Positions 26,838-39,448 of a DNA stretch of 64,000 bases are shown here, one piece after another. The notes beneath the pieces were generated by a model. It saw only the letters and a program-made list of their open reading frames with translations, was not told where the DNA came from and did no database searches. The stretch is taken from the NCBI GenBank assembly GCA_963966185.1, contig CAWZYM010000127.1, positions 87,001 through 151,000 on the forward strand. The letters run 5' to 3'. The position numbers and the translations under genes were made by a program. Origin of the DNA: Rhabditoides inermis (taxonomy: Eukaryota; Nematoda; Chromadorea; Rhabditida; Rhabditidae). Numbering within the stretch: the first letter of the stretch is position 1; every line of letters starts with the position of its first letter.

Positions 26838-27134
26838 CTAAGCCTGACTGGATAGATTGGAAGGGGGAGAGGAACGGGACTTGAGACGGCGAGTACACAC
26901 AACCACAACCAACACTACAATCAGGAGAGTAGACAAGAACGTGATGTAATTGACTTCAATACGCGGAATGGTGCTCGCTAGGGGGGCTTGGGTGGGCGGA
27001 GGATGGAGAGGGATGGTTGATGGAGACGGCGGCGGCGGCGGCTCCACTGGATAGCTGGCATTCGTGAAGATTTCAGAATACGCGGGGCACAGGCGAGAAC
27101 CGCTATAGGTGACGGACTTGACAGTCTGCAAAAG

Positions 27135-27185
<51 letters not shown>

Positions 27186-27489
27186 ATTCTACCTCTCTAA
27201 TCGCAAGTCTCTTTCCCTCGTCATTCTTCCCGCAAATGTGAGTCTTTCCCGCGACCTCAATATGCAACGAATCCGCAAAGCAAACTGTCTGAAAAATACT
27301 CCCATAATACGGTAACCTGGTTACGGTAGATTACTGTACCTTGTAGCATCCGCCAGCCGTCGTCGCTTTCCACTTTTCCATATTCTCCATCACCCACCAA
27401 TCGTCGGCAAAATCGATGCAACGAGAAGACGGCGAGAACTCCTGGAAGAGAAAAGTGTCTCATATTAGTGTATTCTCTCTTTCTCTTCA

Positions 27490-27545
<56 letters not shown>

Positions 27546-27707
27546 CTTACGACGGCGGTTTTGCCATGTTATCGGTTATATCGAATTGTGGCATGAATGA
27601 ATCATTACCATAAGACAGTCACTGCTCTTGAAACTTCCGGATACAGTGCACGCATCCTCTGGTATCGACTGAAATGCAATTTAGACGGTGAGGCTAAGAA
27701 AGAGAGG

Positions 27708-27759
<52 letters not shown>

Positions 27760-28282
27760 CACCGTCTCTTTGACAAACGGTGTCCAGTCCATCATCTGGT
27801 AGCGTCCTCCGTACTTGCCCACATCTCCGTCCGCCACTCCCTTTATATGGGAGAAGTACTGGTGCTCAGGCGGCAGAACGACATTGTATTCGCTGAGATC
27901 CACTACGTTGCACGCACCGAGCGTCTCGCGGTGAAATGTACACCTCGCTCTAGGAGGGAGGTGCGAGAGCGAGAGGGGGGGGAGAAAGAGAGAGAGAGAG
28001 CGAGAGAGCGAGAGAGAGAGCGAGAGAGAGAGATATGTACAAGGGAAGGGGATTACCTCATATCCCTTGCATCGCAGAGTGGCGTGGGTTGCTTTCCCGC
28101 GGCCCGCCTGCTGGCTATCCACTCTGCGGGACTCTTCTGCGCGAATACACACCCCAGTCCCTTGCCCCATAGAAGCGGCTCCGCCTTGCTGAACCAGCAT
28201 CTCTCTCTCCCCCTATCACTTTCTCTCTCTCTCTCCCTCCTCTCTCCCTCTCCCTCTCCCTCTCCCTCTCCCTCACTCTCTG

Positions 28283-28325
<43 letters not shown>

Positions 28326-28825
28326 CTCCCTCCTCGCAGACCTATAATCGGCCCGGTACCATCCACTATCCTCTAGCAATGCCAGTGTGATTCGCGAAAC
28401 CATTCCAGGCAGCTTGGTGACGCTAGAATAGGGAGACTGCAGTGTCGAGCCCACATTTACAATACAACGGTCAGTCTGCTAGAAACTCTTTTTTGCTTTC
28501 TAAACTGGCTGCAATTTGAGAGCCAGACAACTTCAATTAAACAGTGGTTAGAGAAACGATTAGCTAAGATACGGCTTCGATGTTTTACCTATACATACAA
28601 ATACTCAATCTAGATACACAATCGGATAACCATACGATTTTGTAACATTTTCTATTGTGTTGGGAAGTTTTGAAGTCAGACGCTAAAAAATGTCTAAAAA
28701 AGAGAGAGTGAGACTCACGTGCCAGTGATGAGCTCGTTTCGGAGGAGGCGCTTTTCCCAGTGACTGCCCACGGTGCCGATGAAGTCACCCTCGTTCTCCA
28801 GCTCAGCGCCTGCTCATCTCCCTCC

Positions 28826-28858
<33 letters not shown>

Positions 28859-29274
28859 ACTCTTCCTCTCCCCCCCCTCTCCCCCCCTCTCTCTCCCTAT
28901 CTCCCCCTCTCCCTCTCCCTTTTTTCTCTAATCCCCCTCTCTACCTTCCAGGGTGGGGCATCCGAAATACTCTCTCGCCTCCTTGACGACCCTCGGTGTG
29001 GTAATCATCTCCACAGAGAAATTCAACTGTAATCATTTCTTCAATACTTCAAACTAATTATAACTTTCATAGTATATTTCATACCTCACATTACTCACTA
29101 TATGATATTATTTACGAGAGATTTGCAAAAGAGGTGTTTTTTTCAGATTGACATTTACATACCTTGCCCGTTCTGGTCAGCCAATCATCTCGGATCACTG
29201 TGCGCACCACTGGGGACACTGCGCCCTTCTTCAGTTTATTATAGTCGTCCCTCAAAGGTTCGCTCTCTCTCTCT

Positions 29275-29311
<37 letters not shown>

Positions 29312-29669
29312 CCTCTCTCCCTCCCTCCCTCCCCCCTCTCTCTCTACCTCTCCGTATAAGGTGTACCATCCTCTCTGTAGAAATAAGGGAACAACCCCTT
29401 GCTGAACCCAATGCGTGCAGGATTTCGTGACGAATAATTTTCATCACATTCTGAATCGAGGTGTAGAGAAGAGGAGAGAGAGGGGGGGGGAGAGGGGAGA
29501 GAGAGAGGGGAGAGAGGGGAGAGAGAGAGAGAGAGAGGAGTGCATGCCCACATTCGCATCGTCTTTGTCGAATGGGGCGCAGAGTCGAATGCGGCCGGCT
29601 ATGGGCCGATCCCAAGTGGCCTCTTGCTGACACGCAGACGCGTCCCCGGCCACGTTTTCCTGCAAAGAT

Positions 29670-29738
<69 letters not shown>

Positions 29739-30539
29739 ATAGTAGCAAAGTAGGCGATTCTACCTTTCCACACTTTGCCGCCATAGCGTAGAGTATATAG
29801 TCGGTGTTCACTCCACTAGCCTTTTTCAGCTCACTCGCGAGGTTCGATTCGCTCCATGGAAGGTCCTGTAAAACTCACCTTTATATGTTAAGTCCGATCT
29901 ATCTCGCAGTTGATGTTACGTCCGATCTATCTCGATCTCATGAAACGTACGTTGACGAAGCACGTCTCGTTCCGCTGATTGCCGTTCGCGTCGTGCATAC
30001 AGCGCTCGCACGGCTGAAACGTATTCGAAACGAAGAAAACAAGATTCAGGATTTGCAAGCGAGATAGTTCGAAGTGCGAAATACCCTGAGATGATGTTCG
30101 GGAATGGCGACTCCGTTGCAGGTCGAGACATCACACTCTCGATGGCACACCTCCCTGCCACGCGTCTTCCAGCCATACTCGCACTTCCTAAAACGTCATC
30201 GATAGAGACCGCGCCGCGACCGCACCTGGCGAGTCGAATCGGCTCCGTGAGTCGGCGCACCTTGAGAGCGTTAGACCAGTATTCGACAGCTTTCTGGATC
30301 ACGCCTTTCAAAAATTCTCTGAAAAAGCGATCAATAACCAATAGATAATCATGGGAAACCTCGATTGCATGTCGAGATTTTCAATGGTGCTATCGTAGTG
30401 AATGTGGATTCGGAGTGGCTGCCAGTCGGCGTGTCTCACATTCACGCGAACATCCCTCGGAGGAGGAAGCCCGATGGGAACATTGCGGGTGATGGAAGAG
30501 GGATCGGGCGGCTGAAGGAGGGTTGAGAGAGGGGGGGGG

Positions 30540-30573
<34 letters not shown>

Positions 30574-30656
30574 CGCACCTGGTGCCGACACTGGAACTCG
30601 AATCCGACAGCAATGGAGATAAGAAGGGCGTAAGCGAGAAGCGATCGTAGAAACAT
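26838..30656 (-). CDS. Leishmanolysin-like (peptidase M8) zinc metalloprotease, frameshifted at the active site
   Basis: At least a dozen exons. Exon 1 (30656-30579) encodes a signal peptide (MFLRSLLAYALLISIAVGF). Then come RIHIHYDSTIENL, EYWSNALKVRR, a Cys-rich segment, and SELKKASGVNTDYILY. The zinc motif HEILHALG (about 29425-29450) is followed by SKGLFPYFY, then MITTPRVVKEAREYFGC, ENEGDFIGTVGSHWEKR, LLEDSGWY, LGCVFAQKS, YGGRYQMMDWTPF and further Cys-rich exons. The end is a Pro-rich stalk, one membrane span (FLSTLLIVVLVVVVC) and a short basic tail. The family order is complete. Between HEILHALG and FSKG the frame slips by 1 nt: the codons needed for LGFS lack one base. CT/GA repeats fill many introns. 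Leishmanolysins degrade extracellular protein. The surface anchoring is inferred from the span. Confidence 0.85.
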
Positions 30657-31690
30657 CTCTCGACAAATGAGGGACGGGACGACCGCTCACGAGAGCTAAG
30701 GATTATCGAGTGACAACTTTCTTTCGCAGAACCACTGAGGCGGCAATGAAATTCGTTTAGCCTCTGCCGCAGTGTCCGTGAACAGCACGATCAATCAATC
30801 ATTCATCCAGGAACGATGTATGCTGACTATACAACGAGTACATACCATAGGGTACGCCACAACGGCTAAGCGCTGGGAGAAACACTGTTCAACGGGAATG
30901 GGAGGGTCGAAGGTCGAAAGTCGATATTCGATCAGTCGCTAGCCGTTTGATTTTCTTTTCATAATCCATTTTTTTAGGTTCGATTTCTTTTCCATAATCC
31001 AGAATTAGGTACCATTATAGACGACAGTGGAGCTCCGAGTGTTCCCTTCGTCCCATCACGATATCGCATATCGTCAGCAAAACGCAGGTGGTTCTCTCCG
31101 TGCACGCGAAGGGCCAATCGAGTTGGCGGAAGACGACTTGAACGCAGCAGTGAATAGCACTGGGAGACAGTGTTGCCCTGCTCCACTCGAAATCGAACAG
31201 CAAACTTTCGCCGATAGTTGTCGTAGTCTGTTCAACAACACTTTAGGTTTTGTAGAGCATACATACAGAAAGGTTCAGATTCGTGAATGCGTCAACCTCT
31301 CCTACATGTCTCACAAATGCTAGTTCAACATTCAATAATGTTATTCGATAGCCACAGGGTATAGTAGTTAATGCGTCTGCGCGCCGGCTCCGCCCCTTTT
31401 GACTCCGCCCTTTGTCAGCGCATAACGGCGGCGACCATCGTAAACATGAACATAATCTTGTAGAAGAACAGCGGGCTGATTTGGCAAAGCCGCAAAGCAA
31501 TCGATAAATCAACGATGATTTGTTAAAATCAATGGCAAGATATGATCACCGGAAGTATGTTTCTACCGCAAACCCATTGTATTATATCCTATATTCCTAA
31601 ATACATATCTGCACTATGATTTTCACATATCCATATCTGTGAACTGTTTATCACACCCTATTCCTCTCCACACACACCGTCTAACCAGCT
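30657..31690. other. Intergenic, no confident gene
   Basis: A short minus-strand exon-like piece at about 31425-31497 (ISPLFFYKIMFMFTMVAAV then stop, hydrophobic) may be the 3' exon of an unidentified membrane protein. Otherwise nothing recognisable. Confidence 0.35.
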
Positions 31691-31703
31691 ACAATAAGCG
31701 AAT

Positions 31704-32132
31704 CCCAGCTACAGTATCCCATCACTCACACGATGACGCCGCGCCCGTCCTGTCCCTCGGCGGCCCCGAGAAGGCTCGGCTGTACAAGAGTTACGGTAAC
31801 AAAGTATACGGTACATTGCAATACGGGTACGGTACGATGTGGTATCATTAGGGTGGGAGCGTATCGTAGAGTAGAATGAATGGGGTGATTGAAATCAGAG
31901 TGAAGAGAGATGACACTCGAGGCCAGGAAACGTTCAGACCGCTAAAAGTACACGGAAAGTATACACGGTACACTAGTCGGTACGATACGTTGGCTCGGGA
32001 TACAATGAGTAATAAACCGAAATGGCTGGCAAGTTACTGAATTGATCCACAGATGGTGCGACAAAGCCCACGGATGCAGGGTCAGAAATGACAATGTGAA
32101 ACGCAGCAAAAGCTGCAAATGCGAGCGATGAT
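31704..32132 (+). CDS. Possible small secreted Cys-rich peptide gene, fragmentary
   Basis: An exon-like stretch near 31704-31794 (SHHSHDDAAPVLSLGGPEK ... LYKSYG, ending at a GTAAC donor) precedes one at about 32053-32132. The latter follows CCACAG and reads WCDKAHGC ... SCKCER to TGA. The Cys pattern resembles a small disulfide peptide. The two do not join in phase as I read them and no signal peptide exon was found, so either the structure or the call may be wrong. Confidence 0.2.
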
Positions 32133-33090
32133 TCGATGAGTGAGTCTCACAGTCAGAGGTGATTTGTTTTGTTAGAAACCATTCTGTTACAAGAGATTTT
32201 TTATCGTCACTTCCTACAGGATCCGAAACTCCAGCTATCGTAGACGAAATGTAAACTACCGTACTCGAGTGTGTGTGGTATCAACTATCGATGTGCTATT
32301 CGATCGTGGCTCGATGGGACGACATGTTCCATCACTTGTTTTGACAGATACTGTATTTTTTTTTAAAGTACCGTATACCCAATCATGTACAGTGATCTTA
32401 ATCGTGACTACAATAATCGAGAAGTGGCTGGAATACCAGTAGAATGTGTAATGTTCAAAGTTTAAATGTTTAAAATTTCTACCAATATTGAAACAATAAA
32501 TTGTATGTTATTTCCTCGCATGGAACACTCACAGTGAACACTTTTCCATGAACTTCATTTATGATGAGACTCCGGGTTGAAGGAAGGCTCAAGTGGTAAG
32601 ATGTTGTCGAAGGTGGTTTCGAGTCGAAACTCGAAACCATTTGATCCCAATTCGCGTTTTCTTGTGATAATTTTATTGCGTGTTATTGATTGACTGGTTT
32701 GAAAAAATGAATGCGAATGATTAACAAACCACCGTTCCACCGTGTTCCGAATTCAATGTCCCGTATCCAGTACACTACACACCTATCTAATCCATCTAAT
32801 CTCCCATTCCCCGTAACTACACTCTTCAAAACATCAAAACATATCAAAACACCAAGGACACATAGAAAACTTTTCGGTACGAGAACAAACAAAAGTAATA
32901 GATTTAGTTTTTGGTGTGCCTTTTGGTGGTGTTGGCGTTGGTTGTGTGCGGAATCCCGAAGAGAGCAGAGCCCGCGTATCATAAAAAATAAGATCAAAGG
33001 ATTAAAAGAGAAAACAGACTGAACGATACAGACGAATACAGACCTGAAATATAGCGAGAAATCCTGACGAGGCAATCTTGTGAGTGAAAC
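32133..33090. other. Intergenic, A/T-rich, no gene seen
   Basis: Long frames here lack splice signals and recognisable domains. They include a hydrophobic minus-strand frame at 32683-33075 that looks like chance translation. Confidence 0.4.
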
Positions 33091-34036
33091 GACGGAGCCA
33101 TCGACATCGGCTGAGCTGAAATACCATAGTAAGGATACTGTAACTCAATTGATTCAAATTACAGTACCTTGTGTAGAGTAGATGAAGGTGAGTGCCTTCC
33201 TGGAGGCGAGGTAGCAGAGAGAGAGAGAAGATGAGACACCTGGAATTTTTTTGTTGTTGATTGATTGATTGACTGGAATGCGCACGTCATCACAAATCAA
33301 TCGATATCCTTCGATATCAATAACTTTACGGCCTCCACTCACGGAACGAAAGAAGATGAAAGAGAGCGAAGAGGGGGGAGGGAGAAGGAGACAGGTACCT
33401 CAGTATACGGCTCCAGGAATCTCGGCGCAAGAGGAGCTCCATCGTTCAACCCAGCAAGGTCGGCGTTAGAATAGAGCCCCGATACCACCTGAAATTGTGC
33501 GCGTCATTACTTCTCATTATATAAACGATCGATACCTTGTAGTAGATGCACAACCGTCCAACATCAGATCCCGGCAACTTCGAGAGGGGCAGCAGCTGCC
33601 CCGAACAGGGGCGGGTCGCCGAAGAAACTGGGTCGGCAACACCGGCTCCGGCCGAGGGACCGAGCAAGGGCGGCAGGGGCGAGATACCATCGTACAATCC
33701 AGCAGAGTGGGCGTGCGAGTGACGGCCTCGGGAACACCTGGAAACGTGCACATCATCACTTTGCAATCGATAATCTATCGATACCTGGTAATCGTCCAGC
33801 GACAGGTCCCTTGCAGCAACGGCAGGGAACCGGCACTCCTTGGAGGAACAGCAGCTGCTCCGGGGGCAGGGCAAAGTAGGCGGGGCGGAGAAGTAGCAGG
33901 GGGCGGCTGAGCAACGGCTCCTGCCGAGCACCTGGTGGCAACCGTTTGCCGACGCCACAGCCGCATCGACTGACCACCCACCACCCGTCATTCCCTCCAG
34001 CCCAGACAGGCCACGCCCACTCGGCCTCGCAAACAT
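33090..34036 (-). CDS. Unidentified Pro/Ala/Cys-rich multi-exon gene with similar tandem exons, unresolved
   Basis: Minus-strand exon-like blocks, each bounded by CCAG/TTCAG and GTATCGAT/GTACC-type donors, lie at about 34036-33787, 33736-33540, 33488-33400 and 33225-33170, with a further block near 33115. The first two share sequence around a Gln-Leu-Leu-Pro segment before the same GTATCGAT donor, which suggests exon duplication. Translated pieces include ADLAGLNDGAPLAPRFLEPY and LSKLPGSDVGRLCIYYK. I could not fix a single frame through all exons and recognise no domain. Confidence 0.3.
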
Positions 34037-34886
34037 GCAAATGAGCTCTCAGCTAGCCGCGAGTGTGCACGTTCTCGAGTGAACTACGAGAAAGCACGCA
34101 GCGCTAACACCGCGTTTCTATAGATAATTTCGTCATAAGGATGCTCAAATACTACCTTAGGTATACGATAGTTACCAATAGTTACCACGGTATAAAATAG
34201 GACTACGGCACCGTAGACCATGCCGCTACATGATGATAGTCAGTGAGCTTGTCGGCACAGTTGTGTCGAATCGGTACCACAAGCGGCTTTTCTAATTTCG
34301 AATTGTTACCATCCTAGGTATACGGTAGGGTTTCGGTAGACACCGAATACTATGCAGCTAGAAGCCAGAGAGATAGTCGGCAGGTTCGAGCAGTATTTTG
34401 TCGCACCGGTGCCACAAGTGGTATACCTCCTTTACGGTATACTGTAGATGGTACTGGATACTGTAGCTATTTTCTCGGTAGTACCTGCAGCGACAGGTTC
34501 CCATGAAAATACTGAGGAACAGGGAAATTTCGTGGCTTCCCAAACATTACAAACAAATCGCATGCTCAGAATTGAAATGGATATCCAACGGGACACAACC
34601 GCAAAACGCAATCATCACTAAAACAACATTAGTATGTTGTATGTATTAAAAATTTATCTGAGCAAGTAAAGAACGAAATCAGTGCCTGTATATACGTATG
34701 TGTCGAATGTGTGGATCAGTGAATACATACTGGAGAAAATCAGTGAATACTACAAAACATAAATTTTACCAGTTCTAATTCGAGTAAGCGTGAGGAGTGA
34801 AGGAAGAGAGAGAAGCTACGCGGAAGAATCTAACAAAAGAGGAGACTAAGAAGGAGTGGGAGAAGGAGGAAGAGCAGACAGAACTA

Positions 34887-36830
34887 TCACTGCCGCTGCC
34901 TGTCCGAGGCGTCCGGCTGCGTTGGATGAGCAGCCAGCTCGATGGAGCTGCACTCGCTGACTGAAAGGCAAAACATAGAACCATCAAAAGCCCCAGTGAC
35001 TCACGCAACAGCTCCAGGAACACGTCGTCCCGATCTTGCTCGGCACTCAGCCTGAAGAGTTGGCGAGTCGCGCTCACGCCTCCTCCTCCTCCTCCCTCCC
35101 CTCCTTGCACGCCTCCCTGTTGCAGTTGAGCAAGTAGCTGTGCTCGCTGCTGAGCGGCCAGTCGGTGTTGCAGCAGGTACAGAGGCGGTCCAGTGAGGGG
35201 CTGAGCCGGAGTGGGAGGAAGGTGCGGCTGCTGGTGCTGATGGCTTGCAGCCACAGCCGCGCTAGCCACAGCAGCACCAGCAGAGTTCGATGACGGGGGC
35301 GCGGCGGACTTTCCGGACCTGCCGGACGTTCCGGACTTAATCTGAGAGATACGAAGTAATCTAAGAGATACGAGTACGGTTAGGAATGTAATGATTGGTT
35401 GTAAAAGGGGTTGTGACTACAGTAGTCTAGTATCGGCGTCCGCGGATGGGAATGCCGTATACGATACGAGGAGAGGTGAGAGAGTTGAAGATGCCATATA
35501 CAATGAGAGCGAGCAGAGCGTAGAAGATGCGACGGTATTCCTCCGACAGACCATCAATCAGCTCAGCAAGAAGCTCCGCTAACGATGGAGACTAAACGGA
35601 AACTTTCCCTCCCACTCTCCCCATCCCTCTCTCTCTCTCTCTCTTCATCCTCTCCTTTTCACCTCATAATGGGAACAGTCAGCCGGCTTAGGGGGCGTGA
35701 CAACAGTGAGCGGAGCCTGCTGGGTCTTGCTAGCGCTGTTCTTGCTGACAGAATCGAGAAGTAGCTGGGCAAAGGCAGGAGAGGAGAGATCGCAGACGAC
35801 TGAAAGGAGGTTGGGTGGGAGAAGGAGAAGGGAGGGTTGAGAGGAGCAGTGTTCGAACCTCGCGCGTTCACTCTTTCCTGCAGTCGAGTAAGCGTCACTC
35901 CAGTGTCGCACTCCTTACTCCCACTGTCCGGAAAGCGTGTCTCCAGAACCATCTTCGTGAACTGTAAAGATACGGTAAGTTACAGTACACCAAGAATACG
36001 GTAGGTACGGTAGTCAGTACCGGGACGTTCCTCCACGAGTCGAACTCTCTGGCGCGTTCCCAGGTGAGAATGAGCCTGGCCTGCCTGCGAGCCGCGATGT
36101 GGCCACTTCCAGAAGGACGAGCCTGCAACACCCACTCTTGAACCAGTCTTCCCTCCGTCTCCCCAACACCACGAATCATCAGTTTCACAAGTCTTCCCTT
36201 CCAACCACCACTCACAGTCACGTTGGTGCCGACGGTGCGCAGTTTGAAGTGGAGCTGTCGGTCGGAGATGTTGCGGAGAAGAAGCTGAAGACGGGCGACC
36301 GAAGTGCAATTCTCGAGGGGAACGAAGCGGAGAACAGTCGCTTGGATGGAAAACGAGTAAGTCAGTGAGTGTAAAGAGAACGTCGGGAAACCTTCATTCC
36401 CACAAGGCTGTTGCCCGATTTCTTCTTCCTCAATCGCAGTTTCTTGCGGTCGCTCACATCATGCGACGAAGCAGCTTCTCCACGCATCACAGGCCCTGAA
36501 AGGAGCAGCAGTGGAGGAGGAGGAGGAGGAAGAGAAGGAAGAGAAGGAGGAGCAGGAGCAGGGAGGAGGAGCAGGGAGGAGGGACTGACTGGGAGTGTTC
36601 TTCTTCTTGCGAGAGCTCTGGTCAGCGAGCTTCGCAGTGGAAATGTCGTTCTTGACTGATTGATTATCGATTTTCTTCTCAATCATCGCAGTCAGCTTAG
36701 CGATGGTCTCCTGCTGACTGGAGATCGTACCTTGCTGCGTCTTGATCGTCTCCTGCTGCTGTGCCAGCATCTCTTTCATCATTTGGTAGTTGTGCGCGTC
36801 CACGACAACATTCTTTTCGTTTTCGGCCAT
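34887..36830 (-). CDS. MSP-domain protein with N-terminal coiled coil and C-terminal membrane segment
   Basis: Exons 36830-36590, 36495-36392, 36340-36216, 36122-36021, 35961-35859, 35799-35663, 35591-35463, 35341-35005 and 34960-34887. Junctions are in phase except exon 2 to 3, which is off by one as drawn. The N-terminus (MAENEKNVVVDAHNYQMMKE) leads into a Gln/Thr-rich coiled coil, then a basic stretch. Exons 3-5 form an MSP fold: VLRFVPLENCTSVARLQLLL, NISDRQLHFKLRTVGTN, ARPSGSGHIAARRQARLIL, FTKMVLETRFPDSG. Exon 7 has a membrane-like helix (IFYALLALIVYGIF). Exon 8 is Gln/Pro/Gly-rich. In VAP proteins the MSP domain docks FFAT motifs at ER contacts, and in nematode sperm MSPs build the cytoskeleton. 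Which role applies here is unknown. VAPs normally put the coiled coil after the MSP domain, so this order is unusual. Confidence 0.65.
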
Positions 36831-36959
36831 TGTTGAATTTCGGCCCGACCGGCCACCAGAGAAGAAAACGAGGGAATGAAAGTTCACACTTGCCGTAATC
36901 ACTCTATTTTTGTGTCTGTCTTGTGTTTCTTCTATATAGTATACACGGTAATAAATATT

Positions 36960-38600
36960 ATTATTAGGGATATAGGTGATATCATTCAAAAAGCGGCGGA
37001 ATTCGAGTGTTTGAGGGTTGAGTAATTCTAGGCGTTGAGGATAGGAAAAAGTCCTATGCTGTACATTTTCTATGAGGTTTACGGAAAATACATCCTGAGG
37101 TTTCCAGAGTTCAGTGCAGTATTCCAATTTGCATCTAAAATAGGTTTTGTAGGCAGCTAATAAGATGTTAAGATCTTTAGTTTTATAGGTTCTGAAAAAT
37201 CATTTATGTCATTGTTAGAGAGTTTGTTAAATTATGTGGGTGTAGTGATCTTTGAATAAGAGTGATTCGCTCATGAGAACTCTCAAATCTTTAGCGATTT
37301 CAACAGGGACTAAGACGCATCCATGTACAAAGTATGTGTGCTTACACGGGCAACTTGCGCACTCGTCTTGGCGAATTCTTATGAAAACATGGTCAAGCGT
37401 TGGATCAACGGCAGGGGAGACGGCAGCCGCGGGAGGGCTCTTCATGGGCGGTGCTTGGCAGGGGCGGGCTCTTCATGGGCGATGCTTGGCAGGGGCGGGC
37501 TCTTCAGGGGCGGAGCTGGGCAGGGGTGGTGCTTGGCAGGGACGGGCTCTGCAGGGTGGGATCTGCAGGGGCGGGCTCTTCAGGGGCGGTGCTTGGCAGG
37601 GGCGGGCTCTGCAGGGGCGGGCTCTGCAGGGACGGTGCTTGGCAGGGGCGGGCTCTGCAGGGGCGGGCTCTGCAGGGGCGGGCGCTTTTTCATCGCATGT
37701 CACCCACTCGTCGATATTTGCATATTTGTGAAAATCTGAAATTGGGTATCTGTCAAGCTGTCAAGCGCTGTTTGGTACTTGTGATGAGCGACCAATGATG
37801 TAGAGTGTTGTTTACTTGCCACATCTGCGATGTCACCGTCGGAAGGTGGACTTCCAACTTTCAACTTCTAAAAAACTTCTAACTATCACGGGAAAACTCG
37901 TAAAACAATCACGTACAGTTCTACTCCATGTCTTGTGTTCTCTGCCGACTAGTTCCTTCACATCAAACATTATGCATGGCACAACTCGGATACACCGATA
38001 CCGATACCCGTCCTGCACAGTTTGCCACTCCTCTAGCGCAAAAGTACGGGCTAGGGACGACCTTTGTGAGTGAAAAGAAAGACGACACTCTCTACATCAC
38101 TGTTCGCTCATTACGCGTGTTTTCAGAATTGCAAAAATATTGACGAAACGAGTCAGGGCAGTGGGACATGCGATGAAAAAGAGAACCGGCAAAACTTTTG
38201 CCGCATGGCGGAATCGCATCGATGGTCATTTCTTTCCAACTCACTATCCATTCGGCCACGCTGCTGTTGTTGATAGGTCATTTCCATGGATAGTCTATTC
38301 GGTGGCTGTCAAAAATTACTTCAAACAACTGTTTCAGAAAAGTTATGCTCATATTCGAAATCAGCATGAAAAACTGTGTATATGGCCATGATTTCATAAG
38401 AATCCGCCAAGACGGGTGCGCAAGCTGCCCGTGTTAGGGTTTTTCTTTCCTATGTGTAGAATTTGAGTTTTCTCCGTGGAAATTTGTAGCCCACAAGAGG
38501 ATGCCCAATCAATTGCGATATTTATAGCTAGTTGGAATATTGATGCAGCAGTTGTATCACAAGGGTCAAACCTAAATTCCTACTCAAATCTAAATTCCAC
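36960..38600 (-). mobile_element. CR1-like LINE, C-terminal reverse transcriptase fragments
   Basis: Minus-strand pieces match the 3' half of a CR1-type RT. Around 38570-38430 is the 'INIAIDWASSCGLQIS-EKT' block. Around 37440-37230 is the block with VEIAKDLRVLMSESLLF. 37190-36960 has YKTYFRCKLEYCTELWKPQD and SYPQRLELLNPQTLEFRRFL. A GC-rich minisatellite (37425-37690) and unrelated DNA split it. No intact frame remains. The plus-strand element at 57090-57690 carries the same SYPQRLEL block. Confidence 0.7.
37425..37690. repeat. GC-rich minisatellite (GGGGCGGGCTCT family)
   Basis: Variable tandem units of about 16-33 bp built from GGCAGGGGCGGGCTCT(T/G)CAGGGGCGG and TGCTTGGCAG. It lies inside the decayed CR1-like element. 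Confidence 0.8.
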
Positions 38601-38726
38601 ACTTCTCCAGATTGAATAAATAATGTTTTTATTAAACACACTTTAAATTTCATAACGGTTCCGCTGCCCATTTTGTTTCTCATGTCTTTGTCAGTTTGTT
38701 CTATTTCACAGATCTGGAAAGAAGCA

Positions 38727-38800
38727 TGGAGCCTCTACATAAAAAGGGTCATCGTGAACTCGTCTCGAATTACAGGCCTATTATACAATCCAATCAACAG
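38727..38800 (+). mobile_element. Small CR1-like RT fragment (plus strand)
   Basis: Reads PLHKKGHRELVSNYRPI, the conserved RT block just before the fingers domain, in the orientation opposite to the surrounding LINE pieces. It is immediately followed by tRNA-like sequence. Confidence 0.5.
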
Positions 38801-38849
38801 TTCAAAAGCCATCATGCGCTGGCTCCTGTTCGGCATCTCTGGCCACTGC

Positions 38850-39060
38850 TCCAACCCGCGCAATGGCCAAGTGGCTAGCGAGCTCGGCTCTCGCTCTCAC
38901 GGTCGCGGGTTCAAATCCCCTCGGCGGCAGTGCGTGTTGCAAATTTCCCCCCGCCGGCAACGTCACTACGTTTGATTTCAAATGCATTCGTGGTTTGGTG
39001 TTCGGCAACAGAGCCTCGGGTCGAGCATTATACCAACGGGTGCAGTAGTACCAGTCAGTT
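38850..39060 (+). mobile_element. tRNA-headed SINE-like element
   Basis: Contains an A box (TGGCCAAGTGGCTAGCG) and B box (GGTTCAAATCC) about 40 bp apart, as in a tRNA, followed by unrelated body sequence. No proper acceptor stem. Only one copy is recognised in this window, so SINE status is less sure than for 24165-24340. Confidence 0.45.
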
Positions 39061-39199
39061 TAGCACGTCCCACATTTTTCAACGAGACTATATAAAATTA
39101 GAGAGGGCGCGCAGCCCTCTCTCTTTTGGCTTAGGATAGGGCTCGCGCCAGAATTTTCAAGAAGCGATATCCAAACGTCATGTTAGCAACAATTTCATC

Positions 39200-39305
39200 C
39201 AAACCATGTTAGTCAGATTCGCACCGTTCCGTAGGCCAGATCACTTGTTGTCGGCATCTTTGTATCTCTTCTGTGAACAAAGCTATGCACGATCTTGCGC
39301 GCGCA

Positions 39306-39357
<52 letters not shown>

Positions 39358-39394
39358 GAGAGAGAGAGAGAGATAGGAGAGAGAGAGAGAGAGA

Positions 39395-39448
<54 letters not shown>

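Noticed and set aside
32683..33075. 130-aa hydrophobic minus-strand protein
   Set aside because: A/T-rich, no domain, no splice or neighbour support.
37425..37690. Gly/Ala-rich protein from the GC minisatellite
   Set aside because: All three frames are open through the repeat; it is a simple tandem array in a dead LINE.
38860..38925. Functional tRNA gene on the plus strand
   Set aside because: A and B boxes only; no closing acceptor stem.
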